A stretch of 64,000 bases of DNA from Streptomyces bacillaris (GTDB lineage Bacteria > Actinomycetota > Actinomycetes > Streptomycetales > Streptomycetaceae), in assembly GCF_003268675.1 (NCBI RefSeq), contig NZ_CP029378.1:2728001-2792000 (forward strand), in the 5' to 3' direction. Shown in pieces: positions 33,160 to 41,838 of the stretch (position 1 is the stretch's first letter; each line of letters opens with the position of its first letter). The notes below the pieces were generated by a model. That model searched no databases. It was not told where the DNA came from and was given only the letters and a program-made list of their open reading frames with translations. A program made the translations under genes and the position numbers.

Positions 33160-34779
33160 ATGGGGTGGGCTGGGGCGGGGGCGGTGCGGCCCGGGGAGCG
33201 GGTCGGGCAGTTCACGGTGCTCGCGGAGCTGGCGAGCGGGGGCATGGGGCGGGTGCATCTGGCGCGGTCGCCGGCGGGGCGTACGGTCGCGCTGAAGACG
33301 TTGCTCACGGACGGGGCGGACGACCGCAGGCGGTTCGTCCGTGAGGTCGAGTGCGCGCGGCGGGTGCGCGGGGTCTACACGGCGAGCGTCGTGGACGCCG
33401 ACCCGGAGGCCCAAGTGCCGTGGATGGCCCAGGAGTACGTGCCCGCGCCCTCGCTGAAGGACCTGGTCGAGGAGTGCGGCACGCTGGGGGTGGACGCCCT
33501 GCACTGGGTGGGCGCCGGGATGGCGGAGGCGGTCGCCTCGCTGCATGCGGCGGGGCTCGTGCACCGGGATGTGAAGCCCTCGAACGTGCTCCTGCCCGTC
33601 GAGGGGCCCCGCCTGATCGACTTCGGCATCTCGCAGGCGCACGACCTCACCCGTACGCAGTCGGCGCTCGGCACCGTCGCCTACGCCTCGCCGGAGCAGG
33701 CGCGAGGGGAGCCCACGACCGAGGCGTCGGACATGTTCTCCGTGGGGGCGACCCTGTTCTATCTGGCGGTGGGCCGACCGCCCTACCGGGACATCGAGCA
33801 CATCTCGGCGATGGAACTGCTCGTACGCGCGGCCACCGGGGACATCGACACCACCGGCCTCCCGGCGGAGCTGGACCCCCTGGTCCTGCCCTGCCTCGAC
33901 CCCGACCCGCGCTCCCGCCCCACCCCGGCCGAGGTCATCGCCCACTGCGCCGACCACCTCGGCGGCAGCCCGGCGGCGCGGGGCGGCGGGGGGCTGCTGG
34001 ACGCCCGCTGGACCGACGCCGTCGAACGGCACCGGGCCGAGCGCACCGACGCCCTGCGCCACGCGATCCGCCGCGTCGACGCCTCCGCGGAACTCCCGGC
34101 CACACCGGACCGCGCCGGACCGGACGAACCGACCCGGCCCGTCGGCTCCCCGCCCGCCACCGCACGCCTGGCCGCTCCGACGGACCACGGGGCGACCCCG
34201 AGGGGTTCGCGGCGGTGGTGGTCCGTCGCCGCGTCGGCCGGGGCCGCGCTGCTGGTGGCGGGCGTGCTGATCTGGCAGCCGTGGGGCGGGGGTGGCGGTA
34301 CGGGGGCGGCGGGCGCCCCGGACGCGCCGGTGCGGTTCCTGGAGGTGGAGAGCGAGCAGCCCGGCGTCTGCCCCGCTCCGGGTGAGGCCGCCGACCCGCT
34401 CGCCCCGTCACGGCCCGCCGTGCCCCCGGGGCGGGGCTTCACCTCGGACGACCGGGAGGAGTGCGTGGTCGTCTCCACCGCGCCCGGCCTGACGGTGACC
34501 CGGTTCGTGCGGGTGACCGCCTTCGAGGACGAGGCGCAGGAGGGGTGGGCGGTACGGGTGGAGTTCCAGGACGCGGACGCCGAGAAGTTCGCCGAGCTGA
34601 CCGGGACGGTGACCGACCGCCCGCCGCCCACCAACGCCCTGGCCATCGTCCAGGGCGAGAACCGCCTCCTGGCGAAGGTCGCCGTCATCGGCCGCATCAC
34701 GGGCGGCAACGCGGTCATCGCGACCCGGCTCGGCCGCAACGAGGCCCGCTTCCTCGCCAACGTACTGGGGGCGGAGTAG
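33160..34779 (+). CDS. membrane serine/threonine protein kinase with SecD-like extracellular domain
   Basis: 539 residues. The Hanks-type kinase domain (about 10-275) has the Gly loop ASGGMGRVHLA, the Lys of VALKTLLTD, the HRDVKPSNV catalytic loop, DFG (IDFGISQAHD) and the APE-like ASPEQARG. A linker leads to one membrane helix (WWSVAASAGAALLVAGVLIW). The outer domain (VTRFVRVTAFEDEAQEGWAV, NALAIVQGENRLLAKVAVIG) resembles the SecDF P1 head subdomain, as in several Streptomyces kinases; no PASTA repeats are present. ATG 33160 is the best match to family N-termini, but ATG 33112 cannot be excluded. Targets are unknown. Confidence 0.9.
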   Translation: MGWAGAGAVRPGERVGQFTVLAELASGGMGRVHLARSPAGRTVALKTLLTDGADDRRRFVREVECARRVRGVYTASVVDADPEAQVPWMAQEYVPAPSLKDLVEECGTLGVDALHWVGAGMAEAVASLHAAGLVHRDVKPSNVLLPVEGPRLIDFGISQAHDLTRTQSALGTVAYASPEQARGEPTTEASDMFSVGATLFYLAVGRPPYRDIEHISAMELLVRAATGDIDTTGLPAELDPLVLPCLDPDPRSRPTPAEVIAHCADHLGGSPAARGGGGLLDARWTDAVERHRAERTDALRHAIRRVDASAELPATPDRAGPDEPTRPVGSPPATARLAAPTDHGATPRGSRRWWSVAASAGAALLVAGVLIWQPWGGGGGTGAAGAPDAPVRFLEVESEQPGVCPAPGEAADPLAPSRPAVPPGRGFTSDDREECVVVSTAPGLTVTRFVRVTAFEDEAQEGWAVRVEFQDADAEKFAELTGTVTDRPPPTNALAIVQGENRLLAKVAVIGRITGGNAVIATRLGRNEARFLANVLGAE

Positions 34780-35052
34780 GGAGCGAGCGGATCAGCTCAC
34801 GATCAGGTCCGCCACCGCGCATCCGGCGGCCACCGCGAGCATCCCGTCCGCGACGGTGTCGGCCACCAGGAACCGGCGCACGGGGCCGTCCGCACCCGGC
34901 AGCTTGCGGCCCTTGTTCCGGCACGCCGGTGCCGAGGGCGATGGGGGGAACCGGCCGGGCAAGGCGTCGCGCGGCCCGGTGCTACCGTGCCGTCACCCCG
35001 GCCCCACACGGACTCCTGCGCTGTTCACGAACCGACGAAAGGGCACAGGACC

Positions 35053-36228
35053 ATGACCGTGCCGCCGCCCCCGCCCTCCTCCATACCCTCCGTGCCGCCG
35101 CCCCCGCCGGGCCATCCGGGCCATCCGGGCCATCCGGGCCATCCGGGCCATCCGGTGCCCGGCCCGTACGGCTACGGGCACCGGCCGCCCGGTGGCTCCT
35201 GGCAGCCGGTGGCTCACCGGCCGCTGAGCGGGATGGCGGTGGCCTCGCTCGTGCTGTCGCTGCTGGTCTGCCTGGCGCCCGTGGGGCTGGTCCTCGGGAT
35301 CGTCGCGCTGGTGCGGATCCCCCGGACCGGCAAGCGCGGGAAGGGGCTGGCGGTCGCGGGTACGGCCGTCGGCGGGGCGCTGGTCGCCCTGTCGGTGCTG
35401 CTGGTGGCCATCGGCGGGGCGCGGTTCGACGCGTGGACGGTCGACGGGCCGCGGGGCGCGGAGACGGGCACCCTGTTCGGGCTGCGGGAAGGGGACTGCT
35501 TCACCCCCGGTGCGGGGCTGCCGACGCAGGACGACCCGCGGCTGAAGGATCTGTCGGCCGATGTGGTGGAGTGCGACAGGCCCCATCAGGGCGAGGTGTA
35601 CGGCTCGTTCCGGCTGCCGGACGGCGACTTCCCCGGCACCGGGCCCATCGCGGCGTCCGCGTACAAGGACTGTGCCCCGCTGCTGCACGACTTCGCCCTC
35701 GACACCACGGCCCTGCCCCGGGTGCAGCTGTACTTCTACCACCCGGACGCCACCGGCTGGGCGATGGGCAACCGTACGGTGCTGTGCTGGGTGGGTGCCC
35801 CGGCCGGGCTGCTGGAGAAGTCGCTCCGCCAGGACGTGAACGTCTGGGACGAGGGCCAGTTGGCCTATCTGACGGCCCTGCGCCCCGCGAGCGAGGCACG
35901 GGCGAGCCAGCCCGGCGGGGGCCCCGGGAAGAACCTCGCGGGGGCGACCGCCTGGGCCGCGCGGATGGCCGACGGCGAGGCCGAGTCGGCCCGGCTGCTG
36001 CGGGCCGCGGACAAGCTCCCGGCGGACGCACGCGGCCCGGCGGCGGCGTTCGCGAACCGGCTCGACGCCCTGTCCGCGAAGATGCGCGGGGCGTCGGCCG
36101 CCCGTACGGAGGAGGAGTTCCGGGAGCGGATGGCGGGCGTCGGCGAGGGCGACGGGGCCGGTGAGGAGCAGCGGCTGCGCGCCGCGCTCGGCCTGCGGCA
36201 GCCGGGCGGGGGCGACATGGCGGGGTGA
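35053..36228 (+). CDS. DUF4190/septum formation-like membrane protein with GHP repeats
   Basis: 391 residues. The Pro-rich cytoplasmic N-terminus contains five GHP repeats encoded by a 9-bp DNA tandem. Two membrane segments (GMAVASLVLSLLVCLAPVGL, GLAVAGTAVGGALVALSVLL) form the DUF4190 unit. The outer part has GDCFTPGA, VVECDRPHQGEVYGSFRLPD and four paired cysteines, a layout shared with septum-formation family proteins. The C-terminus is helical and Ala/Arg-rich. The ATG follows AGGA at 2 nt and AAAGGG further up. It lies about 270 bp after the kinase gene in the same direction. Function unknown. Confidence 0.8.
   Translation: MTVPPPPPSSIPSVPPPPPGHPGHPGHPGHPGHPVPGPYGYGHRPPGGSWQPVAHRPLSGMAVASLVLSLLVCLAPVGLVLGIVALVRIPRTGKRGKGLAVAGTAVGGALVALSVLLVAIGGARFDAWTVDGPRGAETGTLFGLREGDCFTPGAGLPTQDDPRLKDLSADVVECDRPHQGEVYGSFRLPDGDFPGTGPIAASAYKDCAPLLHDFALDTTALPRVQLYFYHPDATGWAMGNRTVLCWVGAPAGLLEKSLRQDVNVWDEGQLAYLTALRPASEARASQPGGGPGKNLAGATAWAARMADGEAESARLLRAADKLPADARGPAAAFANRLDALSAKMRGASAARTEEEFRERMAGVGEGDGAGEEQRLRAALGLRQPGGGDMAG
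35109..35154 (+). repeat. 9-bp tandem repeat, five copies (GGCCATCCG)
   Basis: Tandem GGCCATCCG units encode Gly-His-Pro repeats in the DUF4190 protein. Being in-frame triplet multiples, copy number can change without breaking the gene. Confidence 0.85.
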
Positions 36229-36613
36229 GCCGGGGGGGCGGTGGCGGCGGGCGGTGGCCCGTCGCCCCCCGCTCACCGGACGCGGTGGGCCGCCCATCGC
36301 CTCGTCCGCCTGCCGGACGGGGTGGGCCGCCCGTCGTCCCGTCCGCCCCCCGTCACGCCCGTCCGCGCACCCCGCCGCGCCCGCCGGCCACCTGACAGGG
36401 CGGCCACCGGTCGACCCGTCCGCCCACCCATCGCCCCCGTCCGCGCGCCCCGTCGCGTCCGCCGGTCACTGCCCCGTACCCCTTCCTTGACCCTCCCCTT
36501 GCCCAGGGGCTCTCGCGTGCTGGCGCTGTACGCAGGACACTTGGCCCTGACGTCGGGTCACCGGGGCCCGGCGGCGTACGGCTTCGCGACGCGGCACTCG
36601 GAGGGGGACACAG
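36229..36613. other. gene-free G/C-rich region upstream of the STAND ATPase gene
   Basis: No gene is seen in 385 bp. Runs of GTCCGCC/CCGCCC-type repeats fill it. A promoter for the downstream gene is expected in the last 100 bp, but no clear -10/-35 pair stands out. Confidence 0.5.
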
Positions 36614-39600
36614 ATGCGGGACGGCCATCGGGCGGAGGCCACCAGGCTGTTGGCGCGCGCCGTGGAGGAGGAGGCGCGGCGGTCGGGCGGCCGGACGGAC
36701 TCCGCCGTGCTGATGGCACGGGCGACCGCCGCGCTCGACACCATCGCGGCGGGGGCGCGCGAGGAGTACGCCGCGTACACGCAGGCCCTCGATGCCGCGG
36801 CCGCCGGGGAGCGGCCGCTGTCGGAGCGGTTCACCAAGGAGGCCCTGGGAACGCCCCTGCTCGTCACGGGTGTCGCCGCCGTCGCCGCGTTCGGGGCGGA
36901 CCTGGCGTTCGGGACCGCCACCGGGCCGGCCCTCGGTGCGGGGGCGGTCGTCGCGGTGGCCGGGGCCGCGACGACCGTGGCGAAGGTGACCGCATCGCAC
37001 TGGCCCGCCGCCCACCGCCGGGCCGCCGCGGCCGGACAGCCGGGCGGGGCCGAGCAGTTGAGGCTCCAGTGGCTGACCGCGCTGGAGGTACGGGGCATCC
37101 GCCCGTACCTGGACCAGCAGCGGATGCTCACCCCCACCACCCGCGCGTCTCAGCAGAAGAAGCCGCCCGTGGTACGGCAGTTGCGCGGCGGCGACCGCAG
37201 TGCGGCGGCCCGTACGCGCGTCGTGCTGGAGCAGTCCTTCGGCCAACTTCCGCAGGCTGAAGGCGTGTTCGCCGGACGCCGGGCCGAGCTGGCGCAGATC
37301 GCCAAGTGGGTGCACGCCTCCCGCGCCGCCACGCAGACCCTGCCCACCGTCGTCGTGCTGCACGGTGAGCCGGGCTCCGGGCGCACCACGCTCGCGGTGC
37401 GGGCGGCCCATGCGCTGAAGGACCAGTTCCGGGGCGCCTGCGTGGTCGACCTGCGGGGCCAGGTGGCCGGGGAGAGCCCGCTGCCGACCCGGGACGCCCT
37501 GCTGCACCTCCTCAACCGGCTGGGCGCGCCGCGCGAGCAGCTCCTCTTCCGGGACGGGACGGCCCCCGGCGCCCCCGGTGGCCCGGGCTCCCCCGGTGGT
37601 ACGCGACCGACGCCGCCCGGGAAGGCCGCCGCCGAGCAGCACGTACGGCGGCTCGGCGAGCTGTACCACCAGCACCTCACCGGCACCCCCGTCACCATCG
37701 TGCTCGACGACGCGACCGACGCCCAGCAGGTCCGCACGCTGATCCCGGAGCGCTCCGACAGCCTGGTCATCGTCACCGCCCGGGAGCCGCTGGAGCTGCC
37801 GGAGGACGTCCCCGCCCGGGTCCACCACCTGCCCGTCGGCCCGCTGGACGCGGGGGGCGCCGAGGAGCTGCTGCGGGAGGTGGCCGGGGGCGAGGAGGCG
37901 GGGCCGTACGACTATCCGGCCACCGACGCCGTCGTGGAGCTGTGCGGCGGCCTGCCCCTGGCGCTGCGGGTGGCCGCGTCCGCGCTCGGGGCCCGTACGC
38001 GCAGTGCGCTCGCGGAGGACCTGCGGGCGTACGGCCCGCTCTCGCCCGTGGAGCGGGCCCTGTGGCTGCGCTACACCGACCAGCACGAGACCGCCCGCCG
38101 GCTGCTGCGGCGGCTCGCCCTGGCGGGCCGGGCCAGCCTCGGTGCGGCGGCAGCGGCGGCGCTCCTGGCCGCCGACGAGCAGGAGGCCGGACGGCGGCTG
38201 GCCGAGCTGACCCGGGCCGGGCTGCTCACCCACGTACGCGGATCGCGCTACCGGCTCCACGACCTCGTCCGGAGCTTCGCCCTGGCCCGGCTGCTCGACG
38301 AGGAGGAGCCCGCCGAGCGGGCGGCGGCCCATGAGCGGCTGCTGACGAGCTACGCCGAGCTGGCCAACGCCGTGATCCGTATGGTCGACGGGAAGATGTC
38401 GACCCGGGCCGGACAGTTCGGGGCGCACGGCTTCGGCTCGCTGGACTCGGCGCTGCGCTGGCTGGACGACGAGTCGAGCTTCATCACCTCCGCCCTGCGC
38501 CACAGCGAGGGCGTCGACCAGTCCACGGTCCTGGACCTGCTGGGCGCGCTCTGCGACTACTGCCTGCTGCGCGGTGATCTCTACCGCCTGGGTGAGATCA
38601 GCGAGCTGACCCAGTCCGTCGACCAGGGGCTGATGGAGCGGTCGGTGCAGTGGCGTACGGGGATCGCGGCCCGGCAGCTCGGTGAGCTGGACAAGGCCCG
38701 CACCACGCTCTCCTCGGTGGTCGGCCTCTACCGGGAGGCGCACAACGACGCGGGCGCCGCCCTCGCGCTCTGCTCGCTCGGCATCACCCTGCACCACCAG
38801 GGCAACCTGCGGGAGGCCGCCGCCCGGCTCGGTGAGGCGCTGGACCTCCAGTCCTCCCCGGAGCAGGCCGAGGACCGGGCCTGGACCCTGCACGCGCTGG
38901 CGGCCGTCGAGCGCGACCGGGGCAACCTGGCCCGCGCCCTGACCCTGCTGGACACCGCGCTGGCCCTGCACCGGGAGGGCGAGTCGCTGCACGGGGAGGC
39001 GTGGACCCGCTTCCAGCTCGGCCAGGTCCGGCTGCGTACGGGCGAGGTCGCCGCGGCCGAGGAGGCCCTCTCCACCGCCCTGGAGCTGTACGGCCGCACC
39101 CGGGACAGCCGCGGCGAGGCCTGGGCCATCACCCAGCTCGCCCGCGCCCGGCTGCTGGACGGCGACCCGGGCCCCGCCCTGGAGCAGCTCCGCGACGCGC
39201 TGGCCCGCCACCGGGACAACGAGGACGCGCGCGGCGAGGCGTGGACGCTGTACTACCTGGGCCAGGCGCTGGAGGAGGACGGCGACACCGTCGAGGCCGT
39301 ACGGGAGCTGGAGCGGGCCCGCACGATGTTCTCCCGGATGCGGGACGTGTACGGGCTCGCCTGCGCCCGCCACCACTCGGGCCGGGTCACCCGCGACCAG
39401 CGGGCCGCGCAGACGGGGAACCTGCGGAACTCCGGCTTCGCCCGCCAGCTCCTGATGGACGCGCGCGCCGACTTCCGCCGGATCGGGGTGGCGCACGGCG
39501 AGGCGTGGGCCTGCCTGGAGCTGGCCCTGATCGACGCGGGCAACGGGCGGGCGGCCCAGGCGCTCACGCTCTGCGGCGAGGCGGCGGAGCTGTTCGCCTC

Positions 39601-39898
39601 GTACGGGGACGAGCGCGGGCGCGACTGGGCCCGGTTCCTGCGGTGCACGCTGCTGCCGTACGCCTCGCCGGGCGGCAGCGAGGTGGGCACGGTGGTGGCG
39701 CAGCAGGAGCTGGTGGAGCTGACCGCCGAGCACCACCCGGCCCGGGACTCCCGGCTGGAGCGGTGCGCGGAAGCGCTGGCGGTGGTCCTGGAGCGGGGCG
39801 TGGACCTGGAGGACGGCTGGCAGGCGTGGCGGCTCGGCCTGATGCCGACCCGCCACTCCCGCGAGGTGATCGGCCACCCCAGCCCGTCCGGCGTTTGA
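36614..39898 (+). CDS. NB-ARC/TPR STAND ATPase
   Basis: 1094 residues. The N-terminal segment (1-190) is helical with two hydrophobic stretches (TPLLVTGVAAVAAFGADLAF, GPALGAGAVVAVAGAATTVA). The NB-ARC ATPase follows: Walker A GEPGSGRTTLA, Walker B TIVLDDATD, sensor VIVTAREPLELP, GLPLALRVAASALG and a winged helix ending YRLHDLVRSFALARL. The C-terminal half is a run of TPRs (ALALCSLGITLHHQGNLREA, AWTLHALAAVERDRGNLARA). STAND proteins switch on when the repeat domain senses a ligand; uses range from transcription control to phage defence. No DNA-binding or effector nuclease domain is seen. GGAGGGGG lies before the ATG. The last codons lie in a dispersed intergenic repeat. Confidence 0.9.
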   Translation: MRDGHRAEATRLLARAVEEEARRSGGRTDSAVLMARATAALDTIAAGAREEYAAYTQALDAAAAGERPLSERFTKEALGTPLLVTGVAAVAAFGADLAFGTATGPALGAGAVVAVAGAATTVAKVTASHWPAAHRRAAAAGQPGGAEQLRLQWLTALEVRGIRPYLDQQRMLTPTTRASQQKKPPVVRQLRGGDRSAAARTRVVLEQSFGQLPQAEGVFAGRRAELAQIAKWVHASRAATQTLPTVVVLHGEPGSGRTTLAVRAAHALKDQFRGACVVDLRGQVAGESPLPTRDALLHLLNRLGAPREQLLFRDGTAPGAPGGPGSPGGTRPTPPGKAAAEQHVRRLGELYHQHLTGTPVTIVLDDATDAQQVRTLIPERSDSLVIVTAREPLELPEDVPARVHHLPVGPLDAGGAEELLREVAGGEEAGPYDYPATDAVVELCGGLPLALRVAASALGARTRSALAEDLRAYGPLSPVERALWLRYTDQHETARRLLRRLALAGRASLGAAAAAALLAADEQEAGRRLAELTRAGLLTHVRGSRYRLHDLVRSFALARLLDEEEPAERAAAHERLLTSYAELANAVIRMVDGKMSTRAGQFGAHGFGSLDSALRWLDDESSFITSALRHSEGVDQSTVLDLLGALCDYCLLRGDLYRLGEISELTQSVDQGLMERSVQWRTGIAARQLGELDKARTTLSSVVGLYREAHNDAGAALALCSLGITLHHQGNLREAAARLGEALDLQSSPEQAEDRAWTLHALAAVERDRGNLARALTLLDTALALHREGESLHGEAWTRFQLGQVRLRTGEVAAAEEALSTALELYGRTRDSRGEAWAITQLARARLLDGDPGPALEQLRDALARHRDNEDARGEAWTLYYLGQALEEDGDTVEAVRELERARTMFSRMRDVYGLACARHHSGRVTRDQRAAQTGNLRNSGFARQLLMDARADFRRIGVAHGEAWACLELALIDAGNGRAAQALTLCGEAAELFASYGDERGRDWARFLRCTLLPYASPGGSEVGTVVAQQELVELTAEHHPARDSRLERCAEALAVVLERGVDLEDGWQAWRLGLMPTRHSREVIGHPSPSGV

Positions 39899-39907
39899 GG
39901 ACGGAAG
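39880..39907. repeat. dispersed Streptomyces intergenic repeat
   Basis: CAGCCCGTCCGGCGTTTGAGGACGGAAG is of the type found after many Streptomyces genes (consensus near CCGTCCGGCGTTTGAGGAC; from memory). It can fold as GTCCGGC..., GAGGAC and may act in termination. The STAND gene stop (TGA) lies inside it. Confidence 0.6.
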
Positions 39908-39963
39908 CCCGCGCCCGGAGGCCCCGGGCCCAGTCCTGGCGTCCGCGCCCCGGGGCCCCGGGG

Positions 39964-40200
39964 CTACTTCTCGGCGGAACCCCCGGAGGCCCCCTTCTCG
40001 GCGGCGACGGCCGACCCCGGCTCCGGGGCCTCCTCGAAGTTCACCCGCCCCATGTGCCGGTTCATCGACTTCATCAGCTGCCACACGCCGACGGCGAGGG
40101 CCGCGAAGACGAGGAAGCCGAGGACACCGGGGGTGACCTTGTTCTTGTCCAGCTCGGCGGCGAGCGGGACGACGTGTGTCAGTGCCTGGGTCGCGTACAT
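39964..40200 (-). CDS. small single-span membrane protein downstream of mca
   Basis: 78 residues from ATG 40200: MYATQALTHVVPLAAELDKN, a membrane helix (VTPGVLGFLVFAALAVGVWQL), then a basic/acidic tail. The expected mca stop lies just 1 nt before this ATG, so the pair is tightly linked and coupled. As the sequence stands, a frameshift in mca fuses mca to this gene. Function unknown; it travels with mca in Streptomyces as far as I recall. Confidence 0.85.
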   Translation of the reverse strand: MYATQALTHVVPLAAELDKNKVTPGVLGFLVFAALAVGVWQLMKSMNRHMGRVNFEEAPEPGSAVAAEKGASGGSAEK

Positions 40201-40201
40201 A

Positions 40202-41103
40202 TCAGGCATTGTCGCGGATGCCCGCGAAGAGGTCGCTCTCGGGAGGGAGGTATCGACGAGCGACTTCGCCAGCTCGTACTCCTCGGTGGGCCAGACCTCC
40301 CGCTGGATCTCCATCGGGACGCGGAACCAGCCGCCCTCCGGGTCGATCTGCGTGGCGTGCGCGATCAGCGCCTTGTCGCGGATCTCGAAGAACTCGTCGC
40401 AGGGGATGTGGGTGGTCAGCGTGCGCTCGACCCGCTCGAACTCCTTCCACCGCTCCAGCCACTCCCCGTACGGCGACTCCAGGCCCCGGGCGAGCAGCGC
40501 CTCGTGCAGCGCGACGGTGCGCGGCCGGTTGAAGCCCTGGTTGTAGTAGAGCTTCTGCGGCGTCCAGACCGGGCCGAACTCCTCCTCCGGGAAGGCCTCC
40601 GCGTCGGCCGCACCGTCGAACGCGATCATCGAGATCGTGTGCGTCATGATGTGGTCGGGGTGCGGGTAGCCGCCGTTCTCGTCGTACGTGGTGATGACCT
40701 GCGGCCGGAACGCCCGGATCTTCGCCACCAGCCGCCCGGCCGCGAGCTGCGGGTCCTCCAGGGCGAAGCAGCCCTCGGGCAGCGGGGGCAGCGGGTCGCC
40801 CTCGGGGAGTCCGGAGTCGACGAAGCCCAGCCACTCCTGCTGGACGCCCAGGATCTCCCGGGCCTCGTCCATCTCCTTCTTGCGCACCTCGTGGATGTTC
40901 TTCTCGATGTACGCGTCGCCCTGGAGCTTCGGGTTGAGGATGGAGCCGCGCTCGCCCCCCGTGCAGGTCACGACCAGCACGTCCACCCCCTCGGACACGT
41001 ACTTGGCCATGGTGGCCGCGCCCTTGCTCGACTCGTCGTCGGGGTGGGCGTGAACGGCCATCAGTCGCAGCTGCTCAGTCAAAGCTCGATCCTCGGTTGT
41101 CAT
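40202..41103 (-). CDS. mca: mycothiol S-conjugate amidase, frameshifted near the 3' end
   Basis: The enzyme cleaves mycothiol-toxin conjugates into a mercapturic acid and GlcN-Ins. Zinc ligands are HAHPDDE near the N-terminus and HPDHIMTHT in the middle; TGGERGSILNPKLQGDAYIE is a family block. Near the end the frame should read SLVDTSLP-ESDLFAGIRDNA-stop (TGA at 40204-40202). Instead one base is missing at about 40240-40246 and the frame runs on as RATSSRASATMPDMYATQ into the next gene, giving a fusion of about 379 residues (39964-41103). The catalytic part is untouched. Either a base-call error or a real fusion is possible. ATG 41103 was chosen; a TTG ten codons later is the alternative. Confidence 0.9.
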
Positions 41104-41156
41104 TGATCCTGCTGTGGTCGTGTCGGGGCGCGGTCGGATGACGAACGGGCGACTTC

Positions 41157-41194
41157 TATAGTGACCGAACGAGGAGGGGGAAAATTCCTCGTTC
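41157..41194 (+). promoter_or_regulatory. TATAGT -10 box and 9-bp inverted repeat before the DUF4307 gene
   Basis: TATAGT at 41157-41162 is a good -10 hexamer. Arms GAACGAGGA (41167-41175) and TCCTCGTTC (41186-41194) lie right after it, in the leader or initially transcribed region. They could be an operator or a leader hairpin. Confidence 0.5.
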
Positions 41195-41218
41195 TTCTTT
41201 TGCCCGGAAGGAACGATC

Positions 41219-41635
41219 ATGACGGCGGCGCGCGAGGCCACGCCCGAGGGGCGCTACGGCAGGACGGACGAGCAGCGGACCGACCGGACGCTGAAGATCG
41301 TCGGTTCGGTCCTGGGTGTCGGGCTGCTCGCCGTGATCGCGTGGATCGGCTACGGCTACATCGTCGGCAAGGGCGTCAGCGCCGAGCTGATCAAGTTCGA
41401 GATCGTCTCCGACGTCCGCACTGACGCCCATCTGGAAGTGCGCAAGGACAGCGGGACCGTCGGCTTCTGCACCGTACGGGCGCTGAGCGAGGACGGCAGC
41501 GAGGTCGGCCGCAAGGAGACCCGCTTCGGGGCGGGCTCCGACCGGATCGACGAGCTGGTGGTGATGCGGACCCGGGCCCGGGCCACCGCGGTCGAGCTGA
41601 CCGGCTGCACGGCCGGCGACTCCCCCGCCGGCTGA
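41219..41635 (+). CDS. DUF4307 membrane protein
   Basis: 138 residues: a charged N-terminus (EGRYGRTDEQRTDRTLKIVG), one membrane helix (VLGVGLLAVIAWIGYGYIVG) and an outer beta-rich domain (KFEIVSDVRTDAHLEVRKDS, CTVRALSEDGSEVGRKETRF) with two cysteines. DUF4307 genes usually face mca, as here, which suggests a link to mycothiol chemistry, but no function is known. GAAGGA lies 6 nt before the ATG. Confidence 0.85.
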   Translation: MTAAREATPEGRYGRTDEQRTDRTLKIVGSVLGVGLLAVIAWIGYGYIVGKGVSAELIKFEIVSDVRTDAHLEVRKDSGTVGFCTVRALSEDGSEVGRKETRFGAGSDRIDELVVMRTRARATAVELTGCTAGDSPAG

Positions 41636-41838
41636 CCGATCCGCTCGGCCCGTCCGCGTCCGTACCCCCTCTGACCTGCCCCTTCCTCCGGGCGGCCCGG
41701 TCCACCCGGACGTGTGACGGTTTACCTTCTCCCCCTTTTCCTGGGGAATTGTTAGGCTCGTGGTTTCGCCCACCCGAGGAAGCACATGCTTCCGGGTAGG
41801 GCGATCGTTTGTATTCCCAGCACCGACGAGGAGCACCT

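Noticed and set aside
35109..35154. CRISPR-like short repeat array
   Set aside because: Units are 9 bp, tandem without spacers and in frame within a coding sequence.
36353..40084. Very long open frame (1243 codons) on the reverse strand opposite the STAND ATPase gene
   Set aside because: It is the mirror of a high-GC coding region; its translation is Arg/Gly/Pro/His-rich low complexity, while the forward frame has full NB-ARC and TPR motifs.
39001..41106. 701-codon forward frame bridging the STAND gene 3' half and mca
   Set aside because: Out of frame with one real gene and antisense to the other; Gly/Pro/Arg-rich filler.
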